Positions 9,038-17,077 are shown, counted from the first letter of the stretch. The stretch is 64,000 bases of DNA from TWA4 sp034086685 (GCA_034086685.1 JAXDZY010000005.1:1-64000), one strand, 5' to 3'. Program-made: numbers and translations. Notes: generated by a model from the letters alone, not told the origin.

Positions 9038-9095
9038 AGCATGGACTGTCTGGATAAGGAAAAATCAGGCCTGGATATTTATTCCACTATTCCTA

Positions 9096-9124
9096 TTGAC
9101 TAAATATGAAAAAGAGTTTATACT
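9096..9124 (+). promoter_or_regulatory. Sigma-A promoter for the rhodanese-TtcA gene
   Basis: TTGACT, exactly 17 bases, then TATACT. Transcription would start near 9131 and run about 130 bases before the ATG at 9264, passing through the terminator hairpin at 9208-9237. The word ATTCCTAT overlaps the -35 region (9089-9096) and recurs in front of metY and the serine transporter. Confidence 0.75.
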
Positions 9125-9207
9125 GATTTACGCTGAATAATTATCTGAATATAGAAGCTGATGATAATATTGCATAATGGTTATAAAAAATGAAATTCTG
9201 ACTGCAG

Positions 9208-9237
9208 AAAAAGGACACTGTTTCGGTGGCCTTTTTT
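9208..9237 (+). terminator. Leader terminator (possible attenuator) before the rhodanese-TtcA gene
   Basis: AAAAAGGACAC and GTGGCCTTTTTT form a stem with one A-G mismatch around a 7-base loop, with a T run. It lies between a strong promoter and the start codon, so it would end most transcripts unless relieved. A closely similar hairpin, with matching upstream sequence, sits before the tcdA-like gene at 53361. Confidence 0.65.
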
Positions 9238-9263
9238 CAGGTTAATACGAGGGAGAATCTATA

Positions 9264-10520
9264 ATGAAAACAGTAACGATAGAAGAACTGGAACAGGTGC
9301 ATGATAAAAACTTCTGTGTTATCGATATACGTCCCGCAGAGCAGTACAGCCGGGGGACATTTCCCGGAGCTGTCAATATCCCTGCAGACCGGCTGGAAGA
9401 ACTGCTGGAGGAAGAAGGTGAAGACCAGCTGGAGAGACTGCTTGAGAAAGAACCCGGCGGTCAGCTTGTGGAGCTGACTGAAAATGTGACAGAAGCGGGA
9501 AAAACGAGGGTTTTAAAAAACATGACAATCTATGTGCTGTGTCATACCGGTGAGCGCAGCCGCAGCTGTGTGGAGCTTCTGGAGGAGGCCGGTTATGATG
9601 GGGTCAATATAGAGGGTGGCTACCGGGCTTATCTGAAGCTGTCACTTTCCCGTTATATGGAGCAGGAATCGGAGGAAAAGCGTCAGGAAAAGCAGGGGGA
9701 AATCGAAAGAAGCATCATCAAAAAATTCCGGAAAACCATCTGGAGACCGTTTACAAAAGCACTTCATGAATATCAGCTGATTCAGGAAGGGGATAAAATT
9801 GCGGTCTGTATCTCCGGCGGAAAGGATTCCATGCTGCTGGCAAAACTGATTCAGGAGCTGCACAAGCACGGGAAAATACCGTTTGAAGCCGTTTTTCTGG
9901 TGATGAATCCCGGGTATAATGCGGATAACTGGAAAATTATACAGGATAACGCAAAGCTCCTGGGAATTCCACTTACAGTATTTGAAAGCGATATATTCGA
10001 TACGGTGGCCGGAATCGAACGAAATCCCTGCTACCTGTGCGCCCGCATGCGCAGAGGCTATCTGTATTCCAGAGCCAAAGAACTGGGATGCAATAAAATT
10101 GCGCTGGGCCATCACTTTGATGATGTAATCGAAACAATTCTGATGGGTATGCTGTACAGCGGAAAAGTGGAAACCATGATGCCCAAGCTGCACAGCCAGA
10201 ACTTTGAAGGAATGGAGCTGATCCGCCCGCTGTATCTGGTGAAAGAGGATGCCATAAAATCCTGGCGGGACTATAATGGCCTGCATTTTATACAATGTGC
10301 CTGCCGTTTTACGGAAAACTGCGTTAGCTGCGGAGGAGGCAGGGGCTCCAAACGGGATGAAATGAAGGAACTGATTGCACAGTTTCGTAAAACCAGCGAT
10401 ATAATTGACACGAATATTTTTAACAGTGTAAAAAACATCAATCTTCGGACCGTAATAGGATACCATAAGGATGATATGAGATACTGCTTTCTGGATGATT
10501 ATGATGAAGGAAAAGCGTGA
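9264..10520 (+). CDS. Rhodanese-TtcA fusion: sulfurtransferase plus PP-loop tRNA thiolation-type ATPase
   Basis: 418 residues. Residues 1-125 form a rhodanese domain with active-site loop CHTGERS (Cys93); a charged insert, residues 43-80, is unusual. Residues 150-410 are a TtcA/TilS-type PP-loop ATPase: SGGKDS at 184-189, CYLC at 256-259 and GHHFDDVIET. A late cysteine cluster, CACRFTENCVSC, is probably an Fe-S ligand region. TtcA enzymes 2-thiolate tRNA cytidine 32. Fusing a rhodanese suggests the sulfur donor is carried on the same chain. Related PP-loop proteins modify other substrates, so the target is inferred. It is preceded by a promoter and a leader terminator, suggesting regulated readthrough. 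Confidence 0.85.
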   Translation: MKTVTIEELEQVHDKNFCVIDIRPAEQYSRGTFPGAVNIPADRLEELLEEEGEDQLERLLEKEPGGQLVELTENVTEAGKTRVLKNMTIYVLCHTGERSRSCVELLEEAGYDGVNIEGGYRAYLKLSLSRYMEQESEEKRQEKQGEIERSIIKKFRKTIWRPFTKALHEYQLIQEGDKIAVCISGGKDSMLLAKLIQELHKHGKIPFEAVFLVMNPGYNADNWKIIQDNAKLLGIPLTVFESDIFDTVAGIERNPCYLCARMRRGYLYSRAKELGCNKIALGHHFDDVIETILMGMLYSGKVETMMPKLHSQNFEGMELIRPLYLVKEDAIKSWRDYNGLHFIQCACRFTENCVSCGGGRGSKRDEMKELIAQFRKTSDIIDTNIFNSVKNINLRTVIGYHKDDMRYCFLDDYDEGKA

Positions 10521-10560
10521 ACCGCATCCTGAAAAAGAATATCTGATTTCATTTTAGGTT

Positions 10561-10589
10561 TTGATAATACGATTGTATCATGTTAGAAT
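10561..10589 (+). promoter_or_regulatory. Promoter for the YihS-like isomerase
   Basis: TTGATA, a 17-base spacer and TAGAAT lie 36 bases before the GTG start. The spacer contains the small palindrome ATAC-N4-GTAT, a possible operator. Confidence 0.6.
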
Positions 10590-10624
10590 AGAAAAAAAGA
10601 ATCAGATACAGGAGGGGCAGTACA

Positions 10625-11878
10625 GTGACGGATAAAAAATATCAGATCGGGACAAAGGAAAACAAAGCATTTTTAAATGGAATCTGCATGGATCTGCTGA
10701 GATTCGGTAAGCAATTCCCGTCTCCGGGCGGCGGTTCATGGTGGCTGGGGGATGACGGGACTCCGTGGAAAGACCGGGACAGAGCTACATGGATTACCTC
10801 GAGAATGTGTCATGTATACAGCATTGGTACATTTCTTGGATTTGAAGGCAGCGAACAGCTGGTAGATGCCGCGCTGAAGGGACTGAACGGAGAACTCCGG
10901 GACCGGGAAAACGGCGGATGGTATGCGGCGCTTTCTGCAGAAGGGGCTCCCAGACCGGATAAACAATGTTATGCCCATGCATTTGTGATACTGGCGGCCT
11001 GCAGTGCACTGCTGGCAGGACGTCCCGGGGCGAAAGAACTTCTGGAGGAAGCAAAGGAAGTTTATGATCTCCGCTTCTGGGATGAGGAACAGGGACTGGC
11101 AGTGGATACCTGGAATACGGAATTTTCGGTTCTTGATGATTATCGGGGGATCAATGCCAATATGCATACCGTGGAAGCATTTCTTGCTGTGGCCGATGTG
11201 ACCGGAGATGAAAAATACCGGGAACGAGCCGGTAGAATTATCGGACACGTCATCGAATGGGCAGAAAACAACAGCTGGCGGATTCCGGAGCATTTTACAA
11301 AGGACTGGATCCCGGATCTGGAGTGCAGCAAAGACCGGCCTGATGACCAGTTCAAGCCCTACGGAGCAACACCGGGACATGGAATCGAGTGGGCGCGTCT
11401 GATCACCCAGTGGGCGCTTTCCACATATCATTGCGATTACACAAAGACTGCCCCGTACATACAGGCAGCGGAAAATCTGTTCCTTCGCGCGGTGCAGGAC
11501 GGATGGAATGCAGACGGCGCACCGGGAATCGTATATACCACCGACTGGAACGGTGTGCCTGTGGTACATGACCGGATGCACTGGACGCTGGCGGAAGCCA
11601 TCAACACCTCCGCAGTTCTTTACCGTGTGACCGGAAAAGAAAATTATGCCGATTATTACACTGATTTCCTGAAATATCTGGATGAACAGGTGCTGGATTA
11701 TGAAAATGGTTCCTGGTATCACCAGCTGGATCGAAACAACCAGCTCCTTGCCACGGTATGGCCCGGCAAATCGGACCTGTATCATGCGGTGCAGTCCATG
11801 CTGATTCCTCAGATGGATCCGGCAGTTTCCATTGCAGTGGCGATAAAAGAAGCGTTCGGTGTGACTGTTCAGAATTAA
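10625..11878 (+). CDS. AGE-superfamily aldose-ketose isomerase, YihS-like
   Basis: 417 residues from a GTG start with GGAGGGG upstream. The whole length follows the N-acylglucosamine 2-epimerase fold and especially the YihS subgroup. Matching blocks are TWITSRMCHVYS, GGWYAALS, YRGINANMHTVEAFL, TPGHGIEWARL, GIVYTTDWNGVPVVHDR and WPGKSDLYHAVQ. In E. coli, YihS isomerises sulfoquinovose to sulfofructose, and it can also act on mannose. Here no sulfoquinovosidase, sulfofructose kinase or aldolase is adjacent, so sulfoquinovose use is only a possibility. It has its own promoter. Confidence 0.82.
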   Translation: MTDKKYQIGTKENKAFLNGICMDLLRFGKQFPSPGGGSWWLGDDGTPWKDRDRATWITSRMCHVYSIGTFLGFEGSEQLVDAALKGLNGELRDRENGGWYAALSAEGAPRPDKQCYAHAFVILAACSALLAGRPGAKELLEEAKEVYDLRFWDEEQGLAVDTWNTEFSVLDDYRGINANMHTVEAFLAVADVTGDEKYRERAGRIIGHVIEWAENNSWRIPEHFTKDWIPDLECSKDRPDDQFKPYGATPGHGIEWARLITQWALSTYHCDYTKTAPYIQAAENLFLRAVQDGWNADGAPGIVYTTDWNGVPVVHDRMHWTLAEAINTSAVLYRVTGKENYADYYTDFLKYLDEQVLDYENGSWYHQLDRNNQLLATVWPGKSDLYHAVQSMLIPQMDPAVSIAVAIKEAFGVTVQN

Positions 11879-11909
11879 TTGTGAAGTTGTATCATTTTAT
11901 ATTTTTTAC

Positions 11910-11957
11910 TTGACAACCTGTTTTTGTTGGACTATATTATAGCTAATGAATATTAGC
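11910..11957 (+). promoter_or_regulatory. Promoter and operator of the first TetR gene
   Basis: TTGACA (11910), 17 bases, TATATT (11933-11938), then the palindrome GCTAATGAATATTAGC at 11942-11957. Its 6-4-6 architecture and the GCTAAT/ATTAGC arms recur at 16825 and 16851. The site sits at the expected transcription start, which fits autorepression. Confidence 0.75.
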
Positions 11958-11973
11958 CGTGCGAGGATTGTCA

Positions 11974-12588
11974 ATGGATACAAAACACAGGATTCTTCTG
12001 GAAGCGTTGAGATTGTTTTCTCAGAGAGGATATGATGCAGTCAGTGTTGAGCAGATTGCTTCTGCTGTTGGAATCAAAGCGCCGTCTCTGTATAAGCATT
12101 ATAAAAGCAAACAGGATATTTTTGATGCAATATTTGAAGAGACAGGAAGAAGATATGAAGCCTTTACGGATACCATTTCTGTCCACGTTCATAATTCGGA
12201 ACAGGACATAGCAGTATTTGAAAAAATTACTGCAGATGATCTGGTTGAAAAGGTAAGATCCCTGATTGACTATTCTCTGCATGACGAGTACATCAGCATG
12301 TTCAGAAGGATGATGACGATTGAACAGTTTCGCTCCAAGGAACTGTCAGAGCTTTATTCGCAGAGATATGTCAACCAGATTCATGAGTATCACAGAGGGC
12401 TGTTTACCAGGATGATTGCAGCCGGTGTTCTGGCAGATGAAGATCCGGGCATTCTTGCAATGATGTATGATGCACCGATTCTTGTCCTGCTGGGAGAATG
12501 TGACAGACATCCGGAAAAAGAGGAAGAACACATGAAGACACTGGAAGCACATGTCAGATTGTTTTATAAAACATTTAGTCGCAAGTAA
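11974..12588 (+). CDS. TetR family regulator 1
   Basis: 204 residues. ATG 11974 was preferred over the in-frame GTG at 11959 because GAGG lies seven bases before it and because 11959 touches the operator. The N-terminal helix-turn-helix (residues 7-50) reads ALRLFSQRGYDAVSVEQIAS, then GIKAPSLYKHYKSKQDIFDA. The C-terminal half is the variable ligand and dimer domain. Its likely site, GCTAAT-N4-ATTAGC, is present at its own promoter and twice at the KTR gene promoter near 16.8 kb. It may therefore repress both itself and that distant gene. Confidence 0.88.
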   Translation: MDTKHRILLEALRLFSQRGYDAVSVEQIASAVGIKAPSLYKHYKSKQDIFDAIFEETGRRYEAFTDTISVHVHNSEQDIAVFEKITADDLVEKVRSLIDYSLHDEYISMFRRMMTIEQFRSKELSELYSQRYVNQIHEYHRGLFTRMIAAGVLADEDPGILAMMYDAPILVLLGECDRHPEKEEEHMKTLEAHVRLFYKTFSRK

Positions 12589-12614
12589 AATACAATAAAA
12601 AGCCGGACGCAAAA

Positions 12615-12654
12615 GACGCAGTGCTGAATGAAGAAACCATTCAGTTACTGCGTC
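12615..12654 (+). terminator. Terminator hairpin after TetR 1 (repeat A)
   Basis: GACGCAGT pairs with ACTGCGTC and the inner CTGAATG with CATTCAG. The region from AGCCGGACGCA at 12601 onward closely resembles the hairpin after the KTR gene at 17062-17118, so the two share an origin. Confidence 0.65.
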
Positions 12655-12681
12655 ATTTTATGTGTTCAGAAAGGATGAAAA

Positions 12682-13200
12682 ATGATTAAAGCAATTGTTT
12701 ACACAAGCAACACAGGAAATACGGAGAGATATGCAAAGCTGCTCGGGCATCAGCTTGATCTGCCGGTTTATACATTAAATGACGCAAAAAAAACTCTGGA
12801 AAGAAATACTGCTGTTATATATATGGGATGGATTATGGCAGGCGGAATTAAGGGGTATAAAAACGCGAAAAAGTATTTTTGTGTCCGCATGGTCTGTGCT
12901 GTCGGCATGGGAGCAACCGGGACACAGCTTCAGGAAATAAAGGACAATAATCAGATTCCTGCCTCAATAGCAGTGTTTACCCTTCAGGGAGGCTTTGATA
13001 TGCAGAAGCTTCGGGGCGTTAACCGGATGATGATGAATATAATGATGAAAACAGCAGGAAAAGCTCTGGCGGAAAAGAAAGAGAGAACTTCGGATGAAGA
13101 TGACATGCTGGATCTGATGATGAATGGAGGCAGCCGGGTAAGCATGGAAAATCTTTTCGAGCCGATACAGTGGTATGAACAGGTGAGAGATTTAATATGA
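12682..13200 (+). CDS. Flavodoxin-domain protein
   Basis: 172 residues. The N-terminus IVYTSNTGNTERYA is the FMN phosphate-binding loop (T/S-x-T-G-N-T). Later segments fit a flavodoxin_5-type fold, like HemG-related quinone or menaquinone-linked flavoproteins; the C-terminal half departs from classic short-chain flavodoxins. It is probably a cytosolic electron carrier or reductase. It starts a compact gene string: the next gene overlaps its stop by four bases. AAAGGATG precedes the ATG. Confidence 0.8.
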   Translation: MIKAIVYTSNTGNTERYAKLLGHQLDLPVYTLNDAKKTLERNTAVIYMGWIMAGGIKGYKNAKKYFCVRMVCAVGMGATGTQLQEIKDNNQIPASIAVFTLQGGFDMQKLRGVNRMMMNIMMKTAGKALAEKKERTSDEDDMLDLMMNGGSRVSMENLFEPIQWYEQVRDLI

Positions 13201-13430
13201 TTGCGTTAGCAGGCGTAGGATTTCTCATATTCCTTCTGGTAATCGGATCAGGACTTGTTATTTCGGCATCTGTCGGATTGATTGCCTGTAAAAAAACTGA
13301 TGGAAGGAATGGAAAGAAAAGCAGATTGATATTCATATTTAAAATACTTCTATGGATACTTTTGGGTGGTGGTGTTGTTGTCACTGCAGTTCCCCTGATG
13401 TATTTTTACCTTATTATCTCAAACTGGTAA
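13197..13430 (+). CDS. Small two-helix membrane protein
   Basis: 77 residues with an N-terminal hydrophobic helix (about 4-28), a short basic loop (CKKTDGRNGKKSR) and a second helix (about 45-73). The start overlaps the flavodoxin stop (ATGA), indicating translational coupling. No family is recognised. It may anchor the flavodoxin or serve the MFS exporter encoded 69 bases downstream. Confidence 0.65.
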   Translation: MIALAGVGFLIFLLVIGSGLVISASVGLIACKKTDGRNGKKSRLIFIFKILLWILLGGGVVVTAVPLMYFYLIISNW

Positions 13431-13499
13431 GATTGCAGCATGATAAAAATCCTGCTGTAATGAACAGGACAGATATCGGAGAAAAAGGAGATAGAAACC

Positions 13500-14741
13500 A
13501 TGTGGAACAGAAATTTTATTATGGTAATAGCGGGTCAGATTATTTCACTGTTTGGCAATGCAGTTCTGAGATTTGCTTTACCTCTGTATTTACTGAACGA
13601 GACGGGATCGGCAGCATTGTTTGGCGTTGTGACTGCGTGTGCATTTATTCCCATGATTGTACTGGGGCCTGTAGGTGGGATTCTTGCAGATCGTGTGAAT
13701 AAGCGTAATATCATGGTTATTCTTGACTTTTCCACAGCACTTCTGGTGCTGGGAGTCATTTTACTATTGGGAAAAATAAATCTTGTTATGCTTTTGCTCT
13801 GCGCGTTATTTATACTTTACGGCATTAATGGAGCATACCAGCCTGCGGTACAGGCAAGTATTCCGGCGCTGCTTTCCGGTGAACATATTATGCAGGGAAA
13901 TGCGGCTATTAATCTGGTCAGTTCATTGGCAGGCCTGATCGGACCTGTGATTGGAGGTGTATTATTTGGCTTCTATGGAATTATGCCTGTTTTATATTCC
14001 GGTATGTTTTGTTTTTTCATCTCAGCGATCATGGAGATATTTATTCAGATTCCCTTTGAGAAAAAGCCTGCTGAGGGCAACATTTTTGCGATCGGCTTTG
14101 GCGATTTGAGGGAAAGCTTTCACTATATATATCGGGAACAGCCGCTTATTATGAAGTTTTCGCTTGCAGTTGCTGCAATTAATATGGTATTAAGTTCGCT
14201 TGTCATCATCGGACTGCCGGTCATTATCACACAGATGCTGGAGTTTGACAGTGAGACGGCAAATCGTTTGTACGGATACGCTGAGAGTGTCTTTGCAATG
14301 GGTTCTTTATGCGGAGGAATGGGGGCAGGTTTATCTGCCAAGAAGATTAAGGTGAAAAATGGCTGGCTTTTACTGTTGTATGATGCATTGACGCTCATTC
14401 CTATGGGAATTTCGATTATGATTCCTGTGTCGGCAATGTTCTCTTATTCCATTATCCTGGTCAGTTGTTTCTGTATGGCATTCCTTTCCACTTTATTTTC
14501 CATTCAGATTATGTCTTACCTGCAGATTATTGTACCTGCAGAATTAATGGGTAAAGTAGTATCCTGTGTTATATGTATAGGAATGTGTGCATCACCGATT
14601 GGCCAGGCAATCTACGGCGGCCTGTTCGAGAGGTTCAGGGAGGGCATATTTGCCGTATTCTTTGCGGCGGCATTGCTGACGGTGATGGTGGCGTTGTCTT
14701 TGAAAAAGGGATTTCAAAAGCTGGAGGAATTACTGGTATGA
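13500..14741 (+). CDS. MFS transporter (MFS_3, macrolide-efflux-like)
   Basis: 413 residues with about twelve transmembrane helices. The N-terminus NRNFIMVIAGQIISLFGNAV and the loop GGILADRVNKRNIM (conserved DRxxKR between helices 2 and 3) match MFS_3 exporters such as the Mef-like group. Predicted role: proton-driven export of a drug or metabolite. It lies between the flavodoxin pair and a 55-residue protein that overlaps its stop, just before TetR 2. The export substrate is not deducible. Confidence 0.85.
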   Translation: MWNRNFIMVIAGQIISLFGNAVLRFALPLYLLNETGSAALFGVVTACAFIPMIVLGPVGGILADRVNKRNIMVILDFSTALLVLGVILLLGKINLVMLLLCALFILYGINGAYQPAVQASIPALLSGEHIMQGNAAINLVSSLAGLIGPVIGGVLFGFYGIMPVLYSGMFCFFISAIMEIFIQIPFEKKPAEGNIFAIGFGDLRESFHYIYREQPLIMKFSLAVAAINMVLSSLVIIGLPVIITQMLEFDSETANRLYGYAESVFAMGSLCGGMGAGLSAKKIKVKNGWLLLLYDALTLIPMGISIMIPVSAMFSYSIILVSCFCMAFLSTLFSIQIMSYLQIIVPAELMGKVVSCVICIGMCASPIGQAIYGGLFERFREGIFAVFFAAALLTVMVALSLKKGFQKLEELLV

Positions 14742-14905
14742 AAAACAATCATAAAAGCAGACTGAAGCATTTATGGAATCGGGTTATGGCCGATGCAAAA
14801 ATGGACAATGCCACGAAAGCGAGAATCGCTGAGAAGACCGTCCGGGATGCCGTGACCAGGCTTCAGAAGATGCTGAATCCTGACGAATATTTTCGGAAAC
14901 AATGA
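14738..14905 (+). CDS. Small basic hypothetical protein
   Basis: 55 residues starting at the ATG that overlaps the MFS stop (ATGA). The protein is highly charged (MKNNHKSRLKHLWNRVMADA, ending NPDEYFRKQ) and predicted helical, with no membrane segment. No family is recognised. Translational coupling to the transporter supports it as a real gene. Confidence 0.55.
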   Translation: MKNNHKSRLKHLWNRVMADAKMDNATKARIAEKTVRDAVTRLQKMLNPDEYFRKQ

Positions 14906-14910
14906 AATAC

Positions 14911-14967
14911 TTGACAACTAGCAGTCACTAGCATATAATATAAACAGAAATACTAGTGGTTACTAGT
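14911..14967 (+). promoter_or_regulatory. Promoter with two operators for TetR 2 and the radical SAM gene
   Basis: TTGACA (14911), 17 bases, TATAAT (14934-14939). The spacer holds ACTAGCAGTCACTAGC, and downstream of the -10 lies the palindrome ACTAGTGGTTACTAGT (14952-14967). Both have the 6-4-6 layout seen for TetR 1 but with a distinct ACTAGT half-site, so each regulator has its own code. Confidence 0.78.
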
Positions 14968-15002
14968 TTACCGATTTTAAGACATATGCCAGGAGGCGTG
15001 AA

Positions 15003-15629
15003 ATGACGACGAAGGAAAAGATAACGGAAGAAGCATTAACTCTTTTTGCAAGGAAAGGTTATAAAGGAACAAGCGTAAAGAATATTGCCGATGCGGTTGG
15101 AATTAAAGATGCTTCTTTATACAACCATTTCAGAAGTAAACAGGAGATTTTTGATTCCATAGTGGAACTGATCATGGAGCATATCTCCGGTCTTTCAAAG
15201 ACTCTGGGAATGCCGCAGTATGACAAGCCGGATAAACCGGTTTCTGCATTTTATGAAAAGCTGGATCTGGAAGGTATCAAAGATCTTTCGAGGAAATCAT
15301 TTGTGTTTTATCTAACTGATCCCTATATTTCAAAGTTCTGGCGGATCGCCCACATGGAGCAGTATACAAATCCACAGATCTATACCATGTTCCGGAAAAT
15401 ATTTATGGAAGATGCGATTGCCTATCAGGAACAGCTTTTCAGTGAACTGATGGAAAAAGGGGTCTTTTATCAGGGGGATGCAAAAGCAGCGGCGATCAGC
15501 TTCTATTCGCCGATCTATCTGCTTTTGTCCATGTACAGTGATCAGCCGGAACGTATGGAGGAAGCACTGGCAATACTTGACAGGCAGATTGAGGAATTTT
15601 TCAGGATTTACCGGAAGAAAGATGAATAA
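15003..15629 (+). CDS. TetR family regulator 2
   Basis: 208 residues. The N-terminal helix-turn-helix reads ALTLFARKGYKGTSVKNIAD, then GIKDASLYNHFRSKQEIFDS. It is clearly related to TetR 1 in this domain (SLYxHxxSKQxIFD) and diverged after it. CAGGAGGCG precedes the ATG. The two ACTAGT-type palindromes in its own promoter are its probable binding sites. The radical SAM gene begins 15 bases after its stop and should be co-transcribed. Confidence 0.88.
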   Translation: MTTKEKITEEALTLFARKGYKGTSVKNIADAVGIKDASLYNHFRSKQEIFDSIVELIMEHISGLSKTLGMPQYDKPDKPVSAFYEKLDLEGIKDLSRKSFVFYLTDPYISKFWRIAHMEQYTNPQIYTMFRKIFMEDAIAYQEQLFSELMEKGVFYQGDAKAAAISFYSPIYLLLSMYSDQPERMEEALAILDRQIEEFFRIYRKKDE

Positions 15630-15644
15630 TTGGAGGAAGGATCA

Positions 15645-16754
15645 ATGGAAGAAAAGATGGATTTACAGGAATATATTACGGGCGGTGTGGAAAAAATCGT
15701 GAAAAATGCAGTGAAAGTCACGTTAACCAATCCGGCACAGAGTATTTTTATGGCCAGATTTGCTGCGGCATCCAAAACAGCATCCGGAAAACGGAAAGTA
15801 TCTGAGAAGGCGGGAGAACATGTTCCGGCTTTTCTGATTGCCAGTATTACAAGCAGCTGCAATCTGCACTGTGCAGGCTGCTACGCCCGGGCAGTTCATT
15901 CCTGTGCAGATACGGAGCCGGCAGCGCAGCTTACCGCAGAGGAATGGGATTCTGTTTTTGAACAGGCAGAGGAGATGGGAATCAGCTTTATTCTCCTGGC
16001 AGGCGGCGAACCAATGATTCGCAGGGATGTGCTGGAAAAGGCCGGAAGCAGACAGAACATCCTGTTTCCTGTTTTTACAAACGGAACGCTTATGGATGAT
16101 ACATATATCAGAATGCTGAAAAAATGCAGGAATCTGGTTCCCATATTCAGTATTGAAGGAAAGGAAATGCAGACAGATAACAGACGGGGAGCGGGTGTAT
16201 ATGGGAAGGTTCTTTCTGCCATGGATAAAATGCAGAAAGAAAAGCTGATGTTTGGTTCTTCTGTAACGGTCACAAAAGAAAATCTGGAGGAGGTTACATC
16301 CGATGCATTTATTAAAAAACTGGAAGAACGGGACTGCAAGGCTCTGTTCTTTGTGGAATTTGTGCCGATGACAGCGGAATTAAACAGCCTGGCACCGACG
16401 GATAAAGAACGGGTGTATCTGGAACAGCGGCTGTCGGAAATCAGGAAGCAGTATCCGGATATGATCTTTTTATCTTTTCCGGGAGATGAAAAAGCGTCCG
16501 GTGGCTGTATTGCCGCAGGCAGAGGCTTCTTTCATATCAATTCTCATGGCGGAGCAGAACCCTGTCCCTTTTCACCCTATTCGGATGTGAATGTGAAAGA
16601 TACGTCATTAAAGGCGGCACTTCACTCCGGGCTGTTTGCGAAATTACAGGGCAGCGGTACATTGACTGAGGATCACGCCGGCGGCTGCGTACTGTTTGAG
16701 AATCGGGATAAGGTGGAGAGTTACCTTGGCTCTGATTTACAGGAACAGGATTAG
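15645..16754 (+). CDS. Radical SAM protein with SPASM-like C-terminus
   Basis: 369 residues from ATG 15645, chosen because GGAGG lies eight bases upstream; an in-frame TTG at 15630 has no such site. Cys72, Cys76 and Cys79 form CNLHCAGC, the Fe-S and SAM-binding motif CxxxCxxC. LAGGEPMIR supplies the GGE SAM-contact motif. The C-terminal region has further cysteines (GGCIAAGRGFFHIN, EPCPFSP, GGCVLFEN), as in enzymes with auxiliary clusters. It lies directly behind TetR 2. The substrate is unknown; no short precursor peptide was recognised next to it. Confidence 0.82.
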   Translation: MEEKMDLQEYITGGVEKIVKNAVKVTLTNPAQSIFMARFAAASKTASGKRKVSEKAGEHVPAFLIASITSSCNLHCAGCYARAVHSCADTEPAAQLTAEEWDSVFEQAEEMGISFILLAGGEPMIRRDVLEKAGSRQNILFPVFTNGTLMDDTYIRMLKKCRNLVPIFSIEGKEMQTDNRRGAGVYGKVLSAMDKMQKEKLMFGSSVTVTKENLEEVTSDAFIKKLEERDCKALFFVEFVPMTAELNSLAPTDKERVYLEQRLSEIRKQYPDMIFLSFPGDEKASGGCIAAGRGFFHINSHGGAEPCPFSPYSDVNVKDTSLKAALHSGLFAKLQGSGTLTEDHAGGCVLFENRDKVESYLGSDLQEQD

Positions 16755-16818
16755 AGCAGTGCCGGGATTTTGTGATATGAGCAGATACCAGAATCATTTA
16801 TGAAAACGAATAATGGAC

Positions 16819-16866
16819 TTGACAGCTAATAAATATTAGCTTATAATACAGCTAATGATTGTTAGC
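16819..16866 (+). promoter_or_regulatory. Promoter with two TetR-1-type operators before the KTR gene
   Basis: TTGACA (16819), 17 bases, TATAAT (16842-16847). The spacer is filled by GCTAATAAATATTAGC, and GCTAATGATTGTTAGC follows at 16851-16866. Both match the operator next to TetR 1 at 11942, so TetR 1 probably controls this promoter from 5 kb away. Confidence 0.78.
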
Positions 16867-16903
16867 TGTTTTTCGCATTATTTGTTTGAAAGAGGTGCTG
16901 AAG

Positions 16904-17077
16904 ATGAATGATATGAAAAGATGGGTACTTTGCCCGATTTGCGGCGGTAAAACCCGTTTGCAGTTACTGGAGACAACAGAACTGAGGAATTTTCCTTTGT
17001 TTTGCCCGAAGTGTAAACGGGAGATGTTGATCGGCGCAGTAAATTATAAAGTAAAACTTATTAGCCAGACGCATTAG
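16904..17077 (+). CDS. Cysteine-rich KTR domain protein
   Basis: 57 residues: RWVLCPICGGKTRLQLLETT, then LRNFPLFCPKCKREMLI. Two CxxC knuckles and the conserved KTR identify the small Cys_rich_KTR family, presumably zinc binding. Such proteins are common in Clostridia, often near mobile elements. ATG 16904 has AGAGGTG upstream and is preferred over the in-frame TTG at 16859, which lies in the second operator. The role is unknown; the double operator suggests it is the main target of TetR 1. Confidence 0.85.
   Translation: MNDMKRWVLCPICGGKTRLQLLETTELRNFPLFCPKCKREMLIGAVNYKVKLISQTH

Noticed and set aside
10736..11785. 349-residue frame on the minus strand
   Set aside because: Antisense to the YihS-like isomerase; no motif.
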